Source: Bacillota bacterium (GTDB lineage: Bacteria > Bacillota > Clostridia > Christensenellales > Aristaeellaceae). From it: a DNA stretch of 64,000 nucleotides. Below the pieces are notes generated by a model, which was not told the origin of the DNA, did not search any database, and saw nothing but the letters and a program-made list of their open reading frames with translations. The DNA lies in the NCBI GenBank assembly GCA_023404715.1, contig JAEYAR010000203.1, forward strand, positions 13,116-77,115. Reading direction: 5' to 3'. A program made the translations under genes and the position numbers. Positions 47,776 through 56,683 of the stretch are shown piece by piece (position 1 is the stretch's first letter; every line of letters starts with the position of its first letter).

Positions 47776-47822
47776 AGCCCCGGCGGCAAACCCGATGGGG
47801 AGATAGAAAAGGAGAGATTCCC

Positions 47823-48851
47823 ATGTCTCGTGTAGTAACCTTCGGCGAAATCATGCTCCGCCTCAAGAGCCCGGCGCTCGAACGTTTCTTCCAAAGCCCC
47901 TCGCTGGAAGCCACCTTTGGCGGCGGCGAAGCGAACGTGGCTGTATCGCTGGCCAATTATGGCATGGATACCGCGTTTGTCACCCTGCTGCCGGAGAATG
48001 ACATCGGCAAGGCATGCCTGCGCACGGTGCGCGGCTACGGCGTAGACGTATCGAATATCCAGATGGTACCCGGCCGGATGGGCATCTATTTCCTGGAGAC
48101 CGGCTCGAACCAGCGCCCGTCCAAGGTCATCTACGACCGTGCCGATTCCTGCATTGCCAAGGCGGCTTCCGATGCGATCGATTGGGACAAGGCGCTCGAG
48201 GGCGCCACGTGGTTCCATATCACCGGCATCACCCCGGCCATCTCACAGAGCGCCGCAGATCTTTCGCTGGCCGCCGTCAAGGCAGCCAAGGCCAAGGGCA
48301 TCCACGTCTCCTGCGACCTGAACTACCGCAAAAACCTGTGGAAGTACGGCAAGCGTTCGGACGAGGTGATGAGCGAGCTGGTCAAGTATGTGGACACCGT
48401 CATCGCCAACGAGGAGGACTTCCAAAAGTCCCTGGGCATTAAGGCGGACAGCGACGTAGAGAGCGGCGAGCTGGACACGAACGTCTATCAGAAGATCGCG
48501 AAGATGGCGATGGACAAATACCCGAACATCAAGCGCGTAGCCATCACCCTGCGCGAGTCCAAGAGCGCGGACACCAACTACTGGGCGGCCTGCATCTACG
48601 ACGGCGAGGAGTTTTACGTCTCGCGCAAATACGCGATCACCGATATCGTAGACCGCGTGGGCGGCGGCGATTCCTTCGGCGGCGGCCTGATCTACGGCCT
48701 GAACAATTACGACAACCAGCGCGATGCGCTGGAGTTCGCGGTGGCGGCTTCCTGCCTCAAGCACACGATCGGCGGCGACTTCAATCTCGTCTCCGTCGCC
48801 GAGGTCGAGGCGCTCAAGAAGGGATCGGGCTCCGGCCGCGTGGAGCGCTAA
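47823..48851 (+). CDS. kdgK: 2-keto-3-deoxygluconate kinase (PfkB family)
   Basis: 342 residues. PfkB fold: VTFGEIMLRLKSP, GGGEANVAVSLANYG near the N-terminus, and the catalytic signature DRVGGGDSFGGGLIYG with aspartate near 281. It phosphorylates 2-keto-3-deoxygluconate to KDPG, the step between UxaA and KdgA. The kinase call over other PfkB sugars rests on the nearby uxa and kdgA genes and the R(L)KSP start typical of KdgK. AAAAGGAGAG precedes the ATG. Confidence 0.88.
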   Translation: MSRVVTFGEIMLRLKSPALERFFQSPSLEATFGGGEANVAVSLANYGMDTAFVTLLPENDIGKACLRTVRGYGVDVSNIQMVPGRMGIYFLETGSNQRPSKVIYDRADSCIAKAASDAIDWDKALEGATWFHITGITPAISQSAADLSLAAVKAAKAKGIHVSCDLNYRKNLWKYGKRSDEVMSELVKYVDTVIANEEDFQKSLGIKADSDVESGELDTNVYQKIAKMAMDKYPNIKRVAITLRESKSADTNYWAACIYDGEEFYVSRKYAITDIVDRVGGGDSFGGGLIYGLNNYDNQRDALEFAVAASCLKHTIGGDFNLVSVAEVEALKKGSGSGRVER

Positions 48852-48885
48852 AACGCCGCACGATCCGATCGCATAAGCATAGGAC

Positions 48886-48930
48886 AGGGGCTGTGGTGCC
48901 AAACCCGACGTTGGCATCACAGCCCCTATT
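48886..48930. terminator. Bidirectional terminator between kdgK and the [2Fe-2S] gene
   Basis: A 17-bp stem, 48886-48902 with 48911-48927 (one G-U pair), serving two convergent genes. TATTTT follows on the plus strand. Confidence 0.8.
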
Positions 48931-48947
48931 TTGATGCGCCGCACTAT

Positions 48948-49193
48948 TTAAACCGCCCGCGCTTTGACTTCCTGCTCAAAGAACTCGCGCACCGTCTCGG
49001 GCGTGACGGAGAAGGGCGCTCCGTCCACGGTGACGCACACGCCTTTTTCGCACATGCCCATGCAGAACTTGCCCGCCAGGTCGACCCTGTCCTTCAGACC
49101 CGTCTCGGCGATCAGGCGCTGCAGACGCTCTACGATGCGGCCGGCGCCTTTGGTGTGGCAGCAGCTGCCGATGCAGACCGTGACCTTGACCAT
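48948..49193 (-). CDS. Small NuoE-like [2Fe-2S] protein
   Basis: 81 residues with a thioredoxin-like ferredoxin pattern: VTVCIGSCCHTKGA near the start and KFCMGMCEKGVCVTVDG in the middle. This gives the four cysteines of a NuoE/HydA-associated [2Fe-2S] cluster. It is the length of a lone NuoE C-terminal domain. It probably passes electrons in a hydrogenase or NADH-linked complex whose other parts are not here. It lies 15 bases after the phosphotransferase gene, apparently in the adhE transcript. GGGAGGGAAGCG precedes the ATG. Confidence 0.8.
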   Translation of the reverse strand: MVKVTVCIGSCCHTKGAGRIVERLQRLIAETGLKDRVDLAGKFCMGMCEKGVCVTVDGAPFSVTPETVREFFEQEVKARAV

Positions 49194-49208
49194 AACGCTT
49201 CCCTCCCC

Positions 49209-49961
49209 TTATTCGTAGTCGACGACGTTCACCCAGTGCGCGAGGAACTCGCGCTCCTCGGGTTTGCCCTTGACGGTCTGGGAGGCCGCGACGATCGGGA
49301 TCCACTTTTGAACGTACTGCTTGGCCGTATCGCTCTTCTTACAAAAGAGGTTCATGTAAGCCTCCGCGCCCTGAATGTCGCCGGAAAGCCAGAAGAGCAG
49401 ATAGGTGCGCGCCGCGTCGGCGCTGGCGTTGCCCTGGGTGGCGTGCGACCAGTCGAGGATACAGGGCGTGCCGTCGGGCCTTATGATCACATTGCTGGGG
49501 TTAAAGTCGCCGTGACAGAGCTTGTTGTGGTCCGGCATGCCCGCCAGGCGCGTGTGCAGCTCGTAGCGGGTGGTCGCGTCGAACGTCGTGGAGGAGATCT
49601 TGCGGTGCATCTTCTCCTTGAGCTTGTTCAGGAGGGCGGGGGCCTTCTGCGCGTGCATCGAGAGCTGAATGTCCACGAGCTGCTCCAGATAGGCGTCCTT
49701 CTCGGACGGGTTTTCCTCCATCAGCTGCGAAAGCGTCTTGCCCTCGATATACTCGGAGACGATGGCCCACTTGCCGTCTACCTTCGTGACCTCGAGCACC
49801 TTGGGGATGCAAAGCGTCGTCTCCTCCACGCGCGCCTGATTCAGCGCCTCGTTGAGCACGTCGGTCTTTTGATAGTCCTTGTCGAACACCTTTACGACGG
49901 TGTCGCCGTCGCGGTAGACGGTCTTCGACGTGCGTACTGCGATGATCTTGTCGAGATTCAT
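49209..49961 (-). CDS. Aminoglycoside phosphotransferase-like kinase (APH fold)
   Basis: 250 residues, a small APH/choline-kinase-like protein. The N-lobe has TVYRDGDTVVKVFDKDY with the ATP lysine; the catalytic loop is LCHGDFNPSNVII near residue 151, and the metal aspartate is in CILDWSHAT near 170. Substrate unknown; family members act on small molecules or on sugars of fermentation-linked damage, but nothing here decides. It lies between adhE (15 bases before) and the [2Fe-2S] gene. AAGGGGGCAG precedes the ATG. Confidence 0.8.
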   Translation of the reverse strand: MNLDKIIAVRTSKTVYRDGDTVVKVFDKDYQKTDVLNEALNQARVEETTLCIPKVLEVTKVDGKWAIVSEYIEGKTLSQLMEENPSEKDAYLEQLVDIQLSMHAQKAPALLNKLKEKMHRKISSTTFDATTRYELHTRLAGMPDHNKLCHGDFNPSNVIIRPDGTPCILDWSHATQGNASADAARTYLLFWLSGDIQGAEAYMNLFCKKSDTAKQYVQKWIPIVAASQTVKGKPEEREFLAHWVNVVDYE

Positions 49962-49976
49962 ATTCCTGCCCCCTTC

Positions 49977-52577
49977 TTAGCGGCCGTAATAGGCGTTCAG
50001 GTACATTTGCTTGATCTCGCTCATCAGCGGGTAGCGCGGGTTAGCGCCCGTGCACTGGTCGTCGAACGCCTGCTCGACCATGTCGTCCAGCCTGTCCAGG
50101 AAGTCCTGTTCGTCCACGCCGTATTCGCGGATGGTCGGTTTGATGCCGACGCGCGCCTTGAGCGCCTCGATGCGCGCGATCAGGTTTTCAAGCTTCTCCT
50201 CGTCCGTGTCGCCGCCGACCTTCAGATAGTCCGCCACCTCGGCATAGCGCGCCAGCGTATGCGGGTGATCGTATTGCGGGAAGGTTCCCATCTTCGCGGG
50301 CGCCTCGGCCGCGTTAAAGCGCAGCACCTCGCCGATGAGCAGCGCGTTGGCGACGCCGTGCGGCAGGTGATGGAACGCGCCCAGCTTGTGCGCCATGGAG
50401 TGGCACACGCCCAGGAACGCGTTGGCGAACGCCATGCCCGCCATCGTCGCGGCGTTGGCCATCTTCTCTCTCGCTACGGGATCGTTGGGTCCGTCGTCGT
50501 AGGCGCGGGGCAGGTAATCGAAGATCATCTGCATGGAGCGAAGCGCCAGGCCGTCGGTGTAGTCGGTCGCCAGCATGGCCGCATAGGCCTCCAGCGCGTG
50601 CACCAAGGCGTCGATGCCGGAGGCGCTGGTCAGCCCCTTGGGCGCGTTCATCATCATGTCCGCGTCCACGATCGCCATGCCCGGCATCAGCTCGTAATCG
50701 GCCAGGGGGTATTTCACGCCCGTCTTCTCGTCGGTGATGACCGCGAACGGCGTCACCTCGCTGCCCGTGCCCGCGGAGGTCGGCACCGCGATGAAGTACG
50801 CCTTTTCCCCCATCTTGGGGAAGGGATAGATGCGCTTGCGGATGTCGGCAAAGCGCATCGCCATATCCATGAAGTCCGCCTCGGGATGCTCATAGAGCAC
50901 CCACATGATCTTGGCCGCGTCCATGGCGCTGCCTCCGCCGACGGCGATGATGACGTCCGGCTTGAAGGAGGCCATCTGCTTTGCGCCCTCGATCGCGCAG
51001 CCCAGGGAGGGATCGGGCGCGACGTCGTAAAACGTGGTATGTATGATGCCCAACTCGTCCAGCTTGTCGGTCACGGGCTTCGTATAGCCGTTGTTGAAGA
51101 GGAAGGAATCCGTCACGACGAAGGCGCGCCGCTTGCCCATGACGTCCTTCAGCTCGCTGAGCGCCACCGGCAGGCAGCCCTTCTTGAGATACACCTTCTG
51201 CGGCGCGCGGAACCAAAGCATGTTCTCTCTCCTCTCCGCGACGGTCTTGATGTTGAGCAGGTGTTTGACGCCGACGTTCTCCGACACGGAGTTGCCGCCC
51301 CAGGAGCCGCAGCCCAGCGTGAGGGAGGGCGCGAGCTTGAAGTTATACAGGTCGCCGATGCCGCCCTGTGAGGAGGGCGTGTTGACGAGGATACGGCAGG
51401 TCTTCATGCGCGCCGCATGGCGGGCGATCTTCTCCTTCCCGGCGACCGCGTTTACGAACAGCGAAGAGGTGTGGCCGTAGCCGCCGTCGGCGATGAGATG
51501 CTCGGACTTTTCCAGCGCGTCCTCGAAATCCCGGGCGCGGTACATCGCGAGCACGGGGGAGAGCTTCTCGTGGGCGAACTCCTCGGAAAGGTCGACGCTC
51601 TCCACCTCGCCGATGAGGATCTTCGTGCGCTCCGGTACATCGACGCCCGCGAGCGCTGCGATTCTGGCGGCGCTCTGGCCGACGATGCGCGCGTTGAGCG
51701 AGCCGTTGATGAGGAGGGTCTTGCGCACGCAGTCCGTCTCTTCCGCGTTCAGAAAATAGCAGCCGCGGCGAGCGAACTCGGCCTTGACGGCGTCGTAGAC
51801 CGGATCCAACACGATCACGCTCTGTTCGCTGGCGCAGATCATGCCGTTGTCAAACGTCTTGGAATGGATGATGGAGTTGACCGCGAGCAGGATATCCGCG
51901 CTGTCGTCGATGATGGCGGGGGTATTGCCTGCGCCGACGCCCAGCGCGGGCTTGCCGGAGGAGTAGGCCGCGCGCACCATACCCGGGCCGCCCGTGGCGA
52001 GGATGATGTCCGCTTCCTTCATCGCCATGTTCGTCAGCTCCAGCGAGGGCACGTCGATCCAGCTGATGATGCCCTCCGGGGCGCCGGCAGCCACCGCCGC
52101 CTCGAGCACGGTCTTCGCCGCCGCGATGGTGCATCCCTTGGCGCGCGGATGCGGGCTGATCACGATGCCGTTGCGCGTCTTGAGGGCGAGCAGCGTCTTA
52201 AAGATCGAGGTGGAGGTCGGGTTCGTGGTGGGGATGACCGCCGCGATGACGCCGATCGGCTCGGCGATCCTTTGGATGCCGTACGCGGCGTCTTCTTCGA
52301 CCACGCCGCATGTCTTCGTATCCTTATAGGCATTGTAAATGTACTCGGCGGCGTAGTGGTTTTTGATCACCTTGTCCTCCACCACGCCCATGCCGGTTTC
52401 GTTTACCGCCATCTTGGCCAGCGGGATGCGCGCCTTGTTTGCGGCCACGGCCGCGGCCTGAAAGATGCGGTCTACCTGCTCTTGCGTATAGGTGGAATAG
52501 ATCCGCTGCGCCTCGCGCACGCGCGCGAGGGCCGCTTCAAACGTCTCTACGCTGTCGACGATCTGCGTTTCACTCAT
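49977..52577 (-). CDS. adhE: Bifunctional acetaldehyde/alcohol dehydrogenase AdhE
   Basis: 866 residues. The N-terminal CoA-acylating aldehyde dehydrogenase part includes ATGGPGMVRAAYSSGKPALG and the catalytic cysteine in NGMICASEQSVIVLD near residue 250. The C-terminal iron alcohol dehydrogenase part (from about 455) has VGGGSAMDAAKIMW and the metal-binding HSMAHKLGAFHHLPHG. It reduces acetyl-CoA to ethanol with two NADH, and members form spirosomes. AAAGGAGAG precedes the ATG. First gene of a three-gene transcript. Confidence 0.96.
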   Translation of the reverse strand: MSETQIVDSVETFEAALARVREAQRIYSTYTQEQVDRIFQAAAVAANKARIPLAKMAVNETGMGVVEDKVIKNHYAAEYIYNAYKDTKTCGVVEEDAAYGIQRIAEPIGVIAAVIPTTNPTSTSIFKTLLALKTRNGIVISPHPRAKGCTIAAAKTVLEAAVAAGAPEGIISWIDVPSLELTNMAMKEADIILATGGPGMVRAAYSSGKPALGVGAGNTPAIIDDSADILLAVNSIIHSKTFDNGMICASEQSVIVLDPVYDAVKAEFARRGCYFLNAEETDCVRKTLLINGSLNARIVGQSAARIAALAGVDVPERTKILIGEVESVDLSEEFAHEKLSPVLAMYRARDFEDALEKSEHLIADGGYGHTSSLFVNAVAGKEKIARHAARMKTCRILVNTPSSQGGIGDLYNFKLAPSLTLGCGSWGGNSVSENVGVKHLLNIKTVAERRENMLWFRAPQKVYLKKGCLPVALSELKDVMGKRRAFVVTDSFLFNNGYTKPVTDKLDELGIIHTTFYDVAPDPSLGCAIEGAKQMASFKPDVIIAVGGGSAMDAAKIMWVLYEHPEADFMDMAMRFADIRKRIYPFPKMGEKAYFIAVPTSAGTGSEVTPFAVITDEKTGVKYPLADYELMPGMAIVDADMMMNAPKGLTSASGIDALVHALEAYAAMLATDYTDGLALRSMQMIFDYLPRAYDDGPNDPVAREKMANAATMAGMAFANAFLGVCHSMAHKLGAFHHLPHGVANALLIGEVLRFNAAEAPAKMGTFPQYDHPHTLARYAEVADYLKVGGDTDEEKLENLIARIEALKARVGIKPTIREYGVDEQDFLDRLDDMVEQAFDDQCTGANPRYPLMSEIKQMYLNAYYGR

Positions 52578-52660
52578 ACCGTACTCTCCTTTTTCGCCCC
52601 CCGTACACGGGATGCGGGTTCGTTCGGGTGCCTCTCAGATCCCCGTCTGAGATTGATAAT

Positions 52661-52690
52661 ATTTTAACACTTAACCGATACAATCGTCAA
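52661..52690 (-). promoter_or_regulatory. Promoter of adhE
   Basis: Minus strand TTGACG (52690-52685), 18 bases, TAAAAT (52666-52661). Repeated GTTAA motifs lie in the spacer (GGTTAAGTGTTAAAA), reminiscent of Rex half-sites but not a proper palindrome. Confidence 0.5.
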
Positions 52691-52768
52691 CATGGCGGAA
52701 TATACAGAGTTTGGGGAGGCTTTATCGGGCCTATTGTTACACATTTAACGATCTCTCGCTCTTTTACA

Positions 52769-52800
52769 CAAAAAGCACCGCCGCGCGCGATGCTTTTTGC
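52769..52800 (-). terminator. Terminator of the GH30/ABC operon
   Basis: A hairpin with AAAAAGCA and TGCTTTTT arms, GC-rich inside (plus-strand 52769-52797), about 40 bases after the glycosidase stop on its transcript. Confidence 0.65.
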
Positions 52801-52837
52801 ATCGACGATGCGGCAGTGCTGTGTGTAGGCGCTGCGG

Positions 52838-54259
52838 TCAAGCGTTTGTTTGGACAAAGGTGGTGACGGAATCCGCCGGGCACTCGATGGTCAGATGGCC
52901 CGCGTCCGGGGTTACGGTGCCGAGATCGACCGACTGTTCGGTAGGCGAGGTGCGGGTTACGCTATACCGCGCCGCGCCGCCGGCGATCTCGACCTCCAGG
53001 GTCTGCGTTTTCGAATCCGTATTGATGACGGCGAATGCATCCGCATTGCCGGTATCGGCGCCGGCAAACGCAAGAATCGCACATGGCGTGTATGCGCAGG
53101 AGGCCGCCGCAACCCGCATGCCCGGTTGCCCTATCCGGCTGATTTGCCGGTAGTAATAATACCCCTTTTCGACGCGATAAGAGCCGTCGCCCTTTACGCT
53201 GAACGCGCATCCGGGGTTGGGGTCGCCGCCGACCCAGCCGCCGACGAGCTGAACCGCGGCCCAGGGGATGATCGAGTTGACCTTCGAATCATAAACCGCG
53301 CGATGCAGCTCAAACGCAAATGCGGAGTCCATGTTCTTCCAACTGGTCGACGTCACCCAGGCATGCAATGCCGGTTTTAGAGCGCGCAGCCGCGCAATAC
53401 CGGTATCCGAATGGGTGTTGCTCCACTGCTTGTTGAGCCCGTCGCCATAGAAGCCATGGGATGTGATGAGCCCGAGCGCATCCATCGCCTCGGAATTTTC
53501 CGCAATGGCGTCCGCGTAACCCCAATGGGCGAAGCGGCTCCAGCCCGTGCACTCGCCGGGCGTCGCTTGCAGGCCGCTGCCCGACGCATCCGCTACGCGC
53601 TTGAGCAGGGGCAGGAAAGCCGCAACGTGCTCTGGCGACCAATACATGTTGTAATCGTGCCCTGTGCCGAGATTCGGATCCTGCCCGTCCTCCGGCCAGC
53701 GCGAAAAATCCTCCCCCTCGTTATGAATAGATAGATACTCGACGGGGATTTTTTCGACATCCCGCATGTACTTTCCAAACGACACCATATACTTCGCGCA
53801 TTCCGTTTCATATGACGGATCCAGATCGCGCCCCCGCACCTTGCGGATTTTCGTCATAAATGCCGGCGGCCCGTATAGCGTCGCTATCCCTCGCAGATCT
53901 GCGCCGCGCGCCCTCGTGATGCGGAGCCCTTCGCGGATAAAATAGCGCATCCACTTCGTCGTAGTCAAGTGGTCGTAATTGCCCTGATCGATGTCGCCCA
54001 ATTCCGGGCCGTTGATGTGGCCGGCATCCTGTTGGAAGCCGTCGATGAACATTTTAAAGACGCCGGGCTTGAGCCCGTCTTCGCCGAAGATCAGCTGCAA
54101 AATCTCCTGCCGCTTCGCTTCATCCAGCGTACTGAATCCACCGTAATCCTGCGGCCAATCGGCGTAATCGGGCGTTTGCGCGGTCTCCACGTAGTTGATG
54201 CCAAAACCGTCCCATTGCTGAAGCGTATGTTTGAAATGGACTCTTGCCGGGATTTGCAT
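52838..54259 (-). CDS. GH30-like glycoside hydrolase
   Basis: 473 residues without signal peptide. The N-terminus QQWDGFGINYVET and later MFIDGFQQDAGHINGPE, then VEYLSIHNEGEDFSRWP near residue 170, where the glutamate fits the acid/base of clan GH-A, and a final beta-rich domain (from about 390) give a GH30 plan: barrel plus side beta domain. The likely substrate is an oligosaccharide imported by the ABC system of the same operon; the exact sugar is not evident. Start ATG 54259, just after GAGGAGGAAGAA; GTG 54274 would put that site inside the gene. Confidence 0.65.
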   Translation of the reverse strand: MQIPARVHFKHTLQQWDGFGINYVETAQTPDYADWPQDYGGFSTLDEAKRQEILQLIFGEDGLKPGVFKMFIDGFQQDAGHINGPELGDIDQGNYDHLTTTKWMRYFIREGLRITRARGADLRGIATLYGPPAFMTKIRKVRGRDLDPSYETECAKYMVSFGKYMRDVEKIPVEYLSIHNEGEDFSRWPEDGQDPNLGTGHDYNMYWSPEHVAAFLPLLKRVADASGSGLQATPGECTGWSRFAHWGYADAIAENSEAMDALGLITSHGFYGDGLNKQWSNTHSDTGIARLRALKPALHAWVTSTSWKNMDSAFAFELHRAVYDSKVNSIIPWAAVQLVGGWVGGDPNPGCAFSVKGDGSYRVEKGYYYYRQISRIGQPGMRVAAASCAYTPCAILAFAGADTGNADAFAVINTDSKTQTLEVEIAGGAARYSVTRTSPTEQSVDLGTVTPDAGHLTIECPADSVTTFVQTNA

Positions 54260-54270
54260 GTTCTTCCTCC

Positions 54271-55029
54271 TCACATTTTCAAAAAGCGTTTGAGGTTCTC
54301 GCCCATGATGAGCGCTTTTTCATCCTCGGATACCGCGTCTTGCAGCAGCGCATGGTACGCCGCCACCTCGACATGCTGATAGGCGAAGGGCGCGTCCGAC
54401 CCGAAGCATACCCTGTCTGCGCCAAGGCTCTCGATGGCCTTCATCACCGTCTTGTAAGAAATCGCGCTGCCGATCAGCAGCATATTGGCATGCTGGGCGG
54501 CGAATTCAATGGCCGAGTTGCCGAGGTTTGGAATGCCTGCCCCGCCCATGTGCGCAATCAGCATACGAAGGTTCGGGTGCCGGCGCGCAATTTTTGCGCA
54601 ACGATATGGATGCGTATGGTCATAGAAGTCAGCGCCGACATGCAGCGCCAGCGCGAGCCCCATCTCCTCAATCCGGGAGATGATGGGATCGATCTCGCGC
54701 TCATCGTCGATATAAAAGACATTTTGTGCGCCGTTTAACTTAATGCCCTTCATTCCATATTCGTCCGCGCAGCAGCGGATGGTATCGTATGCCTTTTGCA
54801 GCCCCAGATGTGGGTCCACCCAGCCAAACGGGGTAAGACGGTCCGGATATCGCTTGGCGGATTCGTATACGTAGCGATTGGCTTCGTCGATATCCCGCAT
54901 ATACGGCGGTTGCAGCCAGACGAGCGACCGGTCGATCGCCGCCGCATCCATGTTGCGGAGCAGTTGTTCGACCGTCTGCGCGTCCTTTTCCGTCAATGAA
55001 ATATGCGTATCCGCGTCAAAGATGTACAT
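54271..55029 (-). CDS. Amidohydrolase-2 family metal-dependent hydrolase
   Basis: 252 residues, TIM barrel. YIFDADTHISL at the start is the DxH form of the first metal motif; LALALHVGADFYDHTH, LRMLIAHMGGAG and VCFGSDAPFAY supply the rest. Such enzymes hydrolyse or decarboxylate small rings or lactones. It sits between the solute-binding protein and the glycosidase genes, so a sugar lactone or aryl substrate of the same pathway is possible. The stop lies 12 bases before the next start. Confidence 0.7.
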   Translation of the reverse strand: MYIFDADTHISLTEKDAQTVEQLLRNMDAAAIDRSLVWLQPPYMRDIDEANRYVYESAKRYPDRLTPFGWVDPHLGLQKAYDTIRCCADEYGMKGIKLNGAQNVFYIDDEREIDPIISRIEEMGLALALHVGADFYDHTHPYRCAKIARRHPNLRMLIAHMGGAGIPNLGNSAIEFAAQHANMLLIGSAISYKTVMKAIESLGADRVCFGSDAPFAYQHVEVAAYHALLQDAVSEDEKALIMGENLKRFLKM

Positions 55030-55082
55030 ATCACACTCTCCCGTTCGGCGTGCGGAGGCGATCCGCCCGCCGGATTTCCAGC

Positions 55083-56633
55083 TTATTTCGCAAAATACTT
55101 ATCGAAGATCTCCTGTGCTGCATCGGTCATGATCTGTCCGCCGTTGCCGAGCCAGTTGTGAACGTATTCGTCGTAGTATTCGATAGGCTGCTTTCCGGTA
55201 ATGATGTCCATGCATACTTCCTTGGTCAGGTTGTCCAGATCCGTTGTGTATTCAATCTGTTCTTCAAACGTCACGCCATTCCCGATGACGTCGAAGTAGC
55301 CCGTCTCATAGGAAGCGTATTCGATGGCCTTGGGATCGAGGTATTTTTCGTAAATTTGCGGCACCCATACCGTGCAGAAAGCGCTTTCCGACATCTCACG
55401 GACGCCTACATGATCCAGGCGATAGTTATACTCCGTGTAATCTCCCAGGAACGTCGTCGCGCCGGAATCTGCGCCCGCCTCGACAAAATCCCAATGGACG
55501 CCTTTTTCCCCCAACATGGCGGCTTCGAATAGCTCTTCGTGCGTGGCGATGCACTCTAGAATCTGCATGCAAAGCTTCAACTTTTCGGGGTCATCCGCCA
55601 GATGCGCGCCGAAGCAGGTGACGTATTTTTTCGGGCCCCACTCAATCGTGCCGGAGTCGCCGTTAGGGCCCTTGAAGCAAGGCGCCACGACCATCTCGCC
55701 GTCTGGCTGTGCGGAGTAGAACTCCTCATAGTTCTGGCCGCCTTGCACAAGCGCGGGCGCATAGCCGTCGCCCTGACCATACGAACCCCGGATGCCCTCG
55801 TTGAAGCCATCTCGGCGGGTTTCCGTCGTGTTTACGCCCTTGGGAATCAGATCCTCCGCATACCAGCGCGCGAGCGTCTCCAACGCCGTGCGCGTCCCCT
55901 CCATCATTTCGCCACGGACGATTTTGCCCTCATCGTTCATCCAGATAAGCGGTTGCGAACCGAACGCGCCAAACACTTCGTTAAAGCCGCAGAAAGGGGA
56001 GTTCGTACCGGAGGTATAGCCGTATTCGTTGAATTCACCGTCTCCGTTGAAATCTGTCGTACGGCAGGCGCGCAGGTAGGCTTCAAACGCCTCGATCGTC
56101 TCCGGCACATCCATGTGAAGCTCGTCGAGCCAATCCTTTCTGTACACCATGGTGTGGCGGCACGGGCCAAACATGTTCCAGGAACACAGCGCGTATACGG
56201 TACCGTCGCGCAGATCTTTAAAATACGCGGGCATGTACTCGTAGATGTCCAGCGCCGCCTGGTAGTACTGCGGCATATTCTCGGCGATCATCTCCTCGGA
56301 GATTTCGCAGAACCAGCCGGCGTCTACCGCGACCGTGCTGAGCGAGCCGGTCTGGATAATATCCGCCGGGCTCGCGCCGGAAGCGACATGGGTGTTAAAG
56401 ACATTGCCCCAATCCGTCCCGTCGTGTGTCCCCATGGGAATGACGTCGAATTTGACGTTAAAGCCGTACGCTTTGAGCATTTCCGGCAGCTTCTCGGTCG
56501 TCCAAGATCCGTTTGTGGCCAGATCCATGTTGATAATCCATGTAATGGTCGTCGGTTCCTCCTCGGCGAGGGCCGCGGGCAACATGGATACCAGCATCAT
56601 CAGGGTAAATAGCATTGCCAAGACCTTTTTCAT
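55083..56633 (-). CDS. Extracellular solute-binding protein of a sugar ABC importer
   Basis: 516 residues. Signal peptide MKKVLAMLFTLMMLVSMLPA cut near ALA; no lipobox cysteine. Family 1 binding-protein features: SGASPADIIQTGSLSTVA, YALCSWNMFGPCRHTMVYRK and DFNGDGEFNEYGYTSG, as in the large LplA/YtcQ type. It binds an oligosaccharide for the two permeases upstream. An ATPase gene is missing, as usual for this type, which shares a common MsmX-like ATPase. The ATG at 56633 follows GGGGAGG. Confidence 0.9.
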   Translation of the reverse strand: MKKVLAMLFTLMMLVSMLPAALAEEEPTTITWIINMDLATNGSWTTEKLPEMLKAYGFNVKFDVIPMGTHDGTDWGNVFNTHVASGASPADIIQTGSLSTVAVDAGWFCEISEEMIAENMPQYYQAALDIYEYMPAYFKDLRDGTVYALCSWNMFGPCRHTMVYRKDWLDELHMDVPETIEAFEAYLRACRTTDFNGDGEFNEYGYTSGTNSPFCGFNEVFGAFGSQPLIWMNDEGKIVRGEMMEGTRTALETLARWYAEDLIPKGVNTTETRRDGFNEGIRGSYGQGDGYAPALVQGGQNYEEFYSAQPDGEMVVAPCFKGPNGDSGTIEWGPKKYVTCFGAHLADDPEKLKLCMQILECIATHEELFEAAMLGEKGVHWDFVEAGADSGATTFLGDYTEYNYRLDHVGVREMSESAFCTVWVPQIYEKYLDPKAIEYASYETGYFDVIGNGVTFEEQIEYTTDLDNLTKEVCMDIITGKQPIEYYDEYVHNWLGNGGQIMTDAAQEIFDKYFAK

Positions 56634-56683
56634 AGTGAAACCTCCCCATGTTTTTATTGGCTCCGCCGCGTAAACTTTCACCA

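Noticed and set aside
49155..51371. Very long plus-strand open frame opposite adhE and its neighbour
   Set aside because: It mirrors the third-codon GC bias of adhE and the kinase gene on the other strand, shows no family motif, and is rich in H, R, V and D as usual for antisense frames of GC-rich genes.
51417..52667. Second long plus-strand frame opposite the first half of adhE
   Set aside because: Same antisense effect; no ribosome-binding site and no recognisable protein pattern.
52661..52690. Rex operator before adhE
   Set aside because: GTTAA motifs occur but as direct repeats; the TTGTTAA...TTAACAA palindrome needed for Rex is absent.
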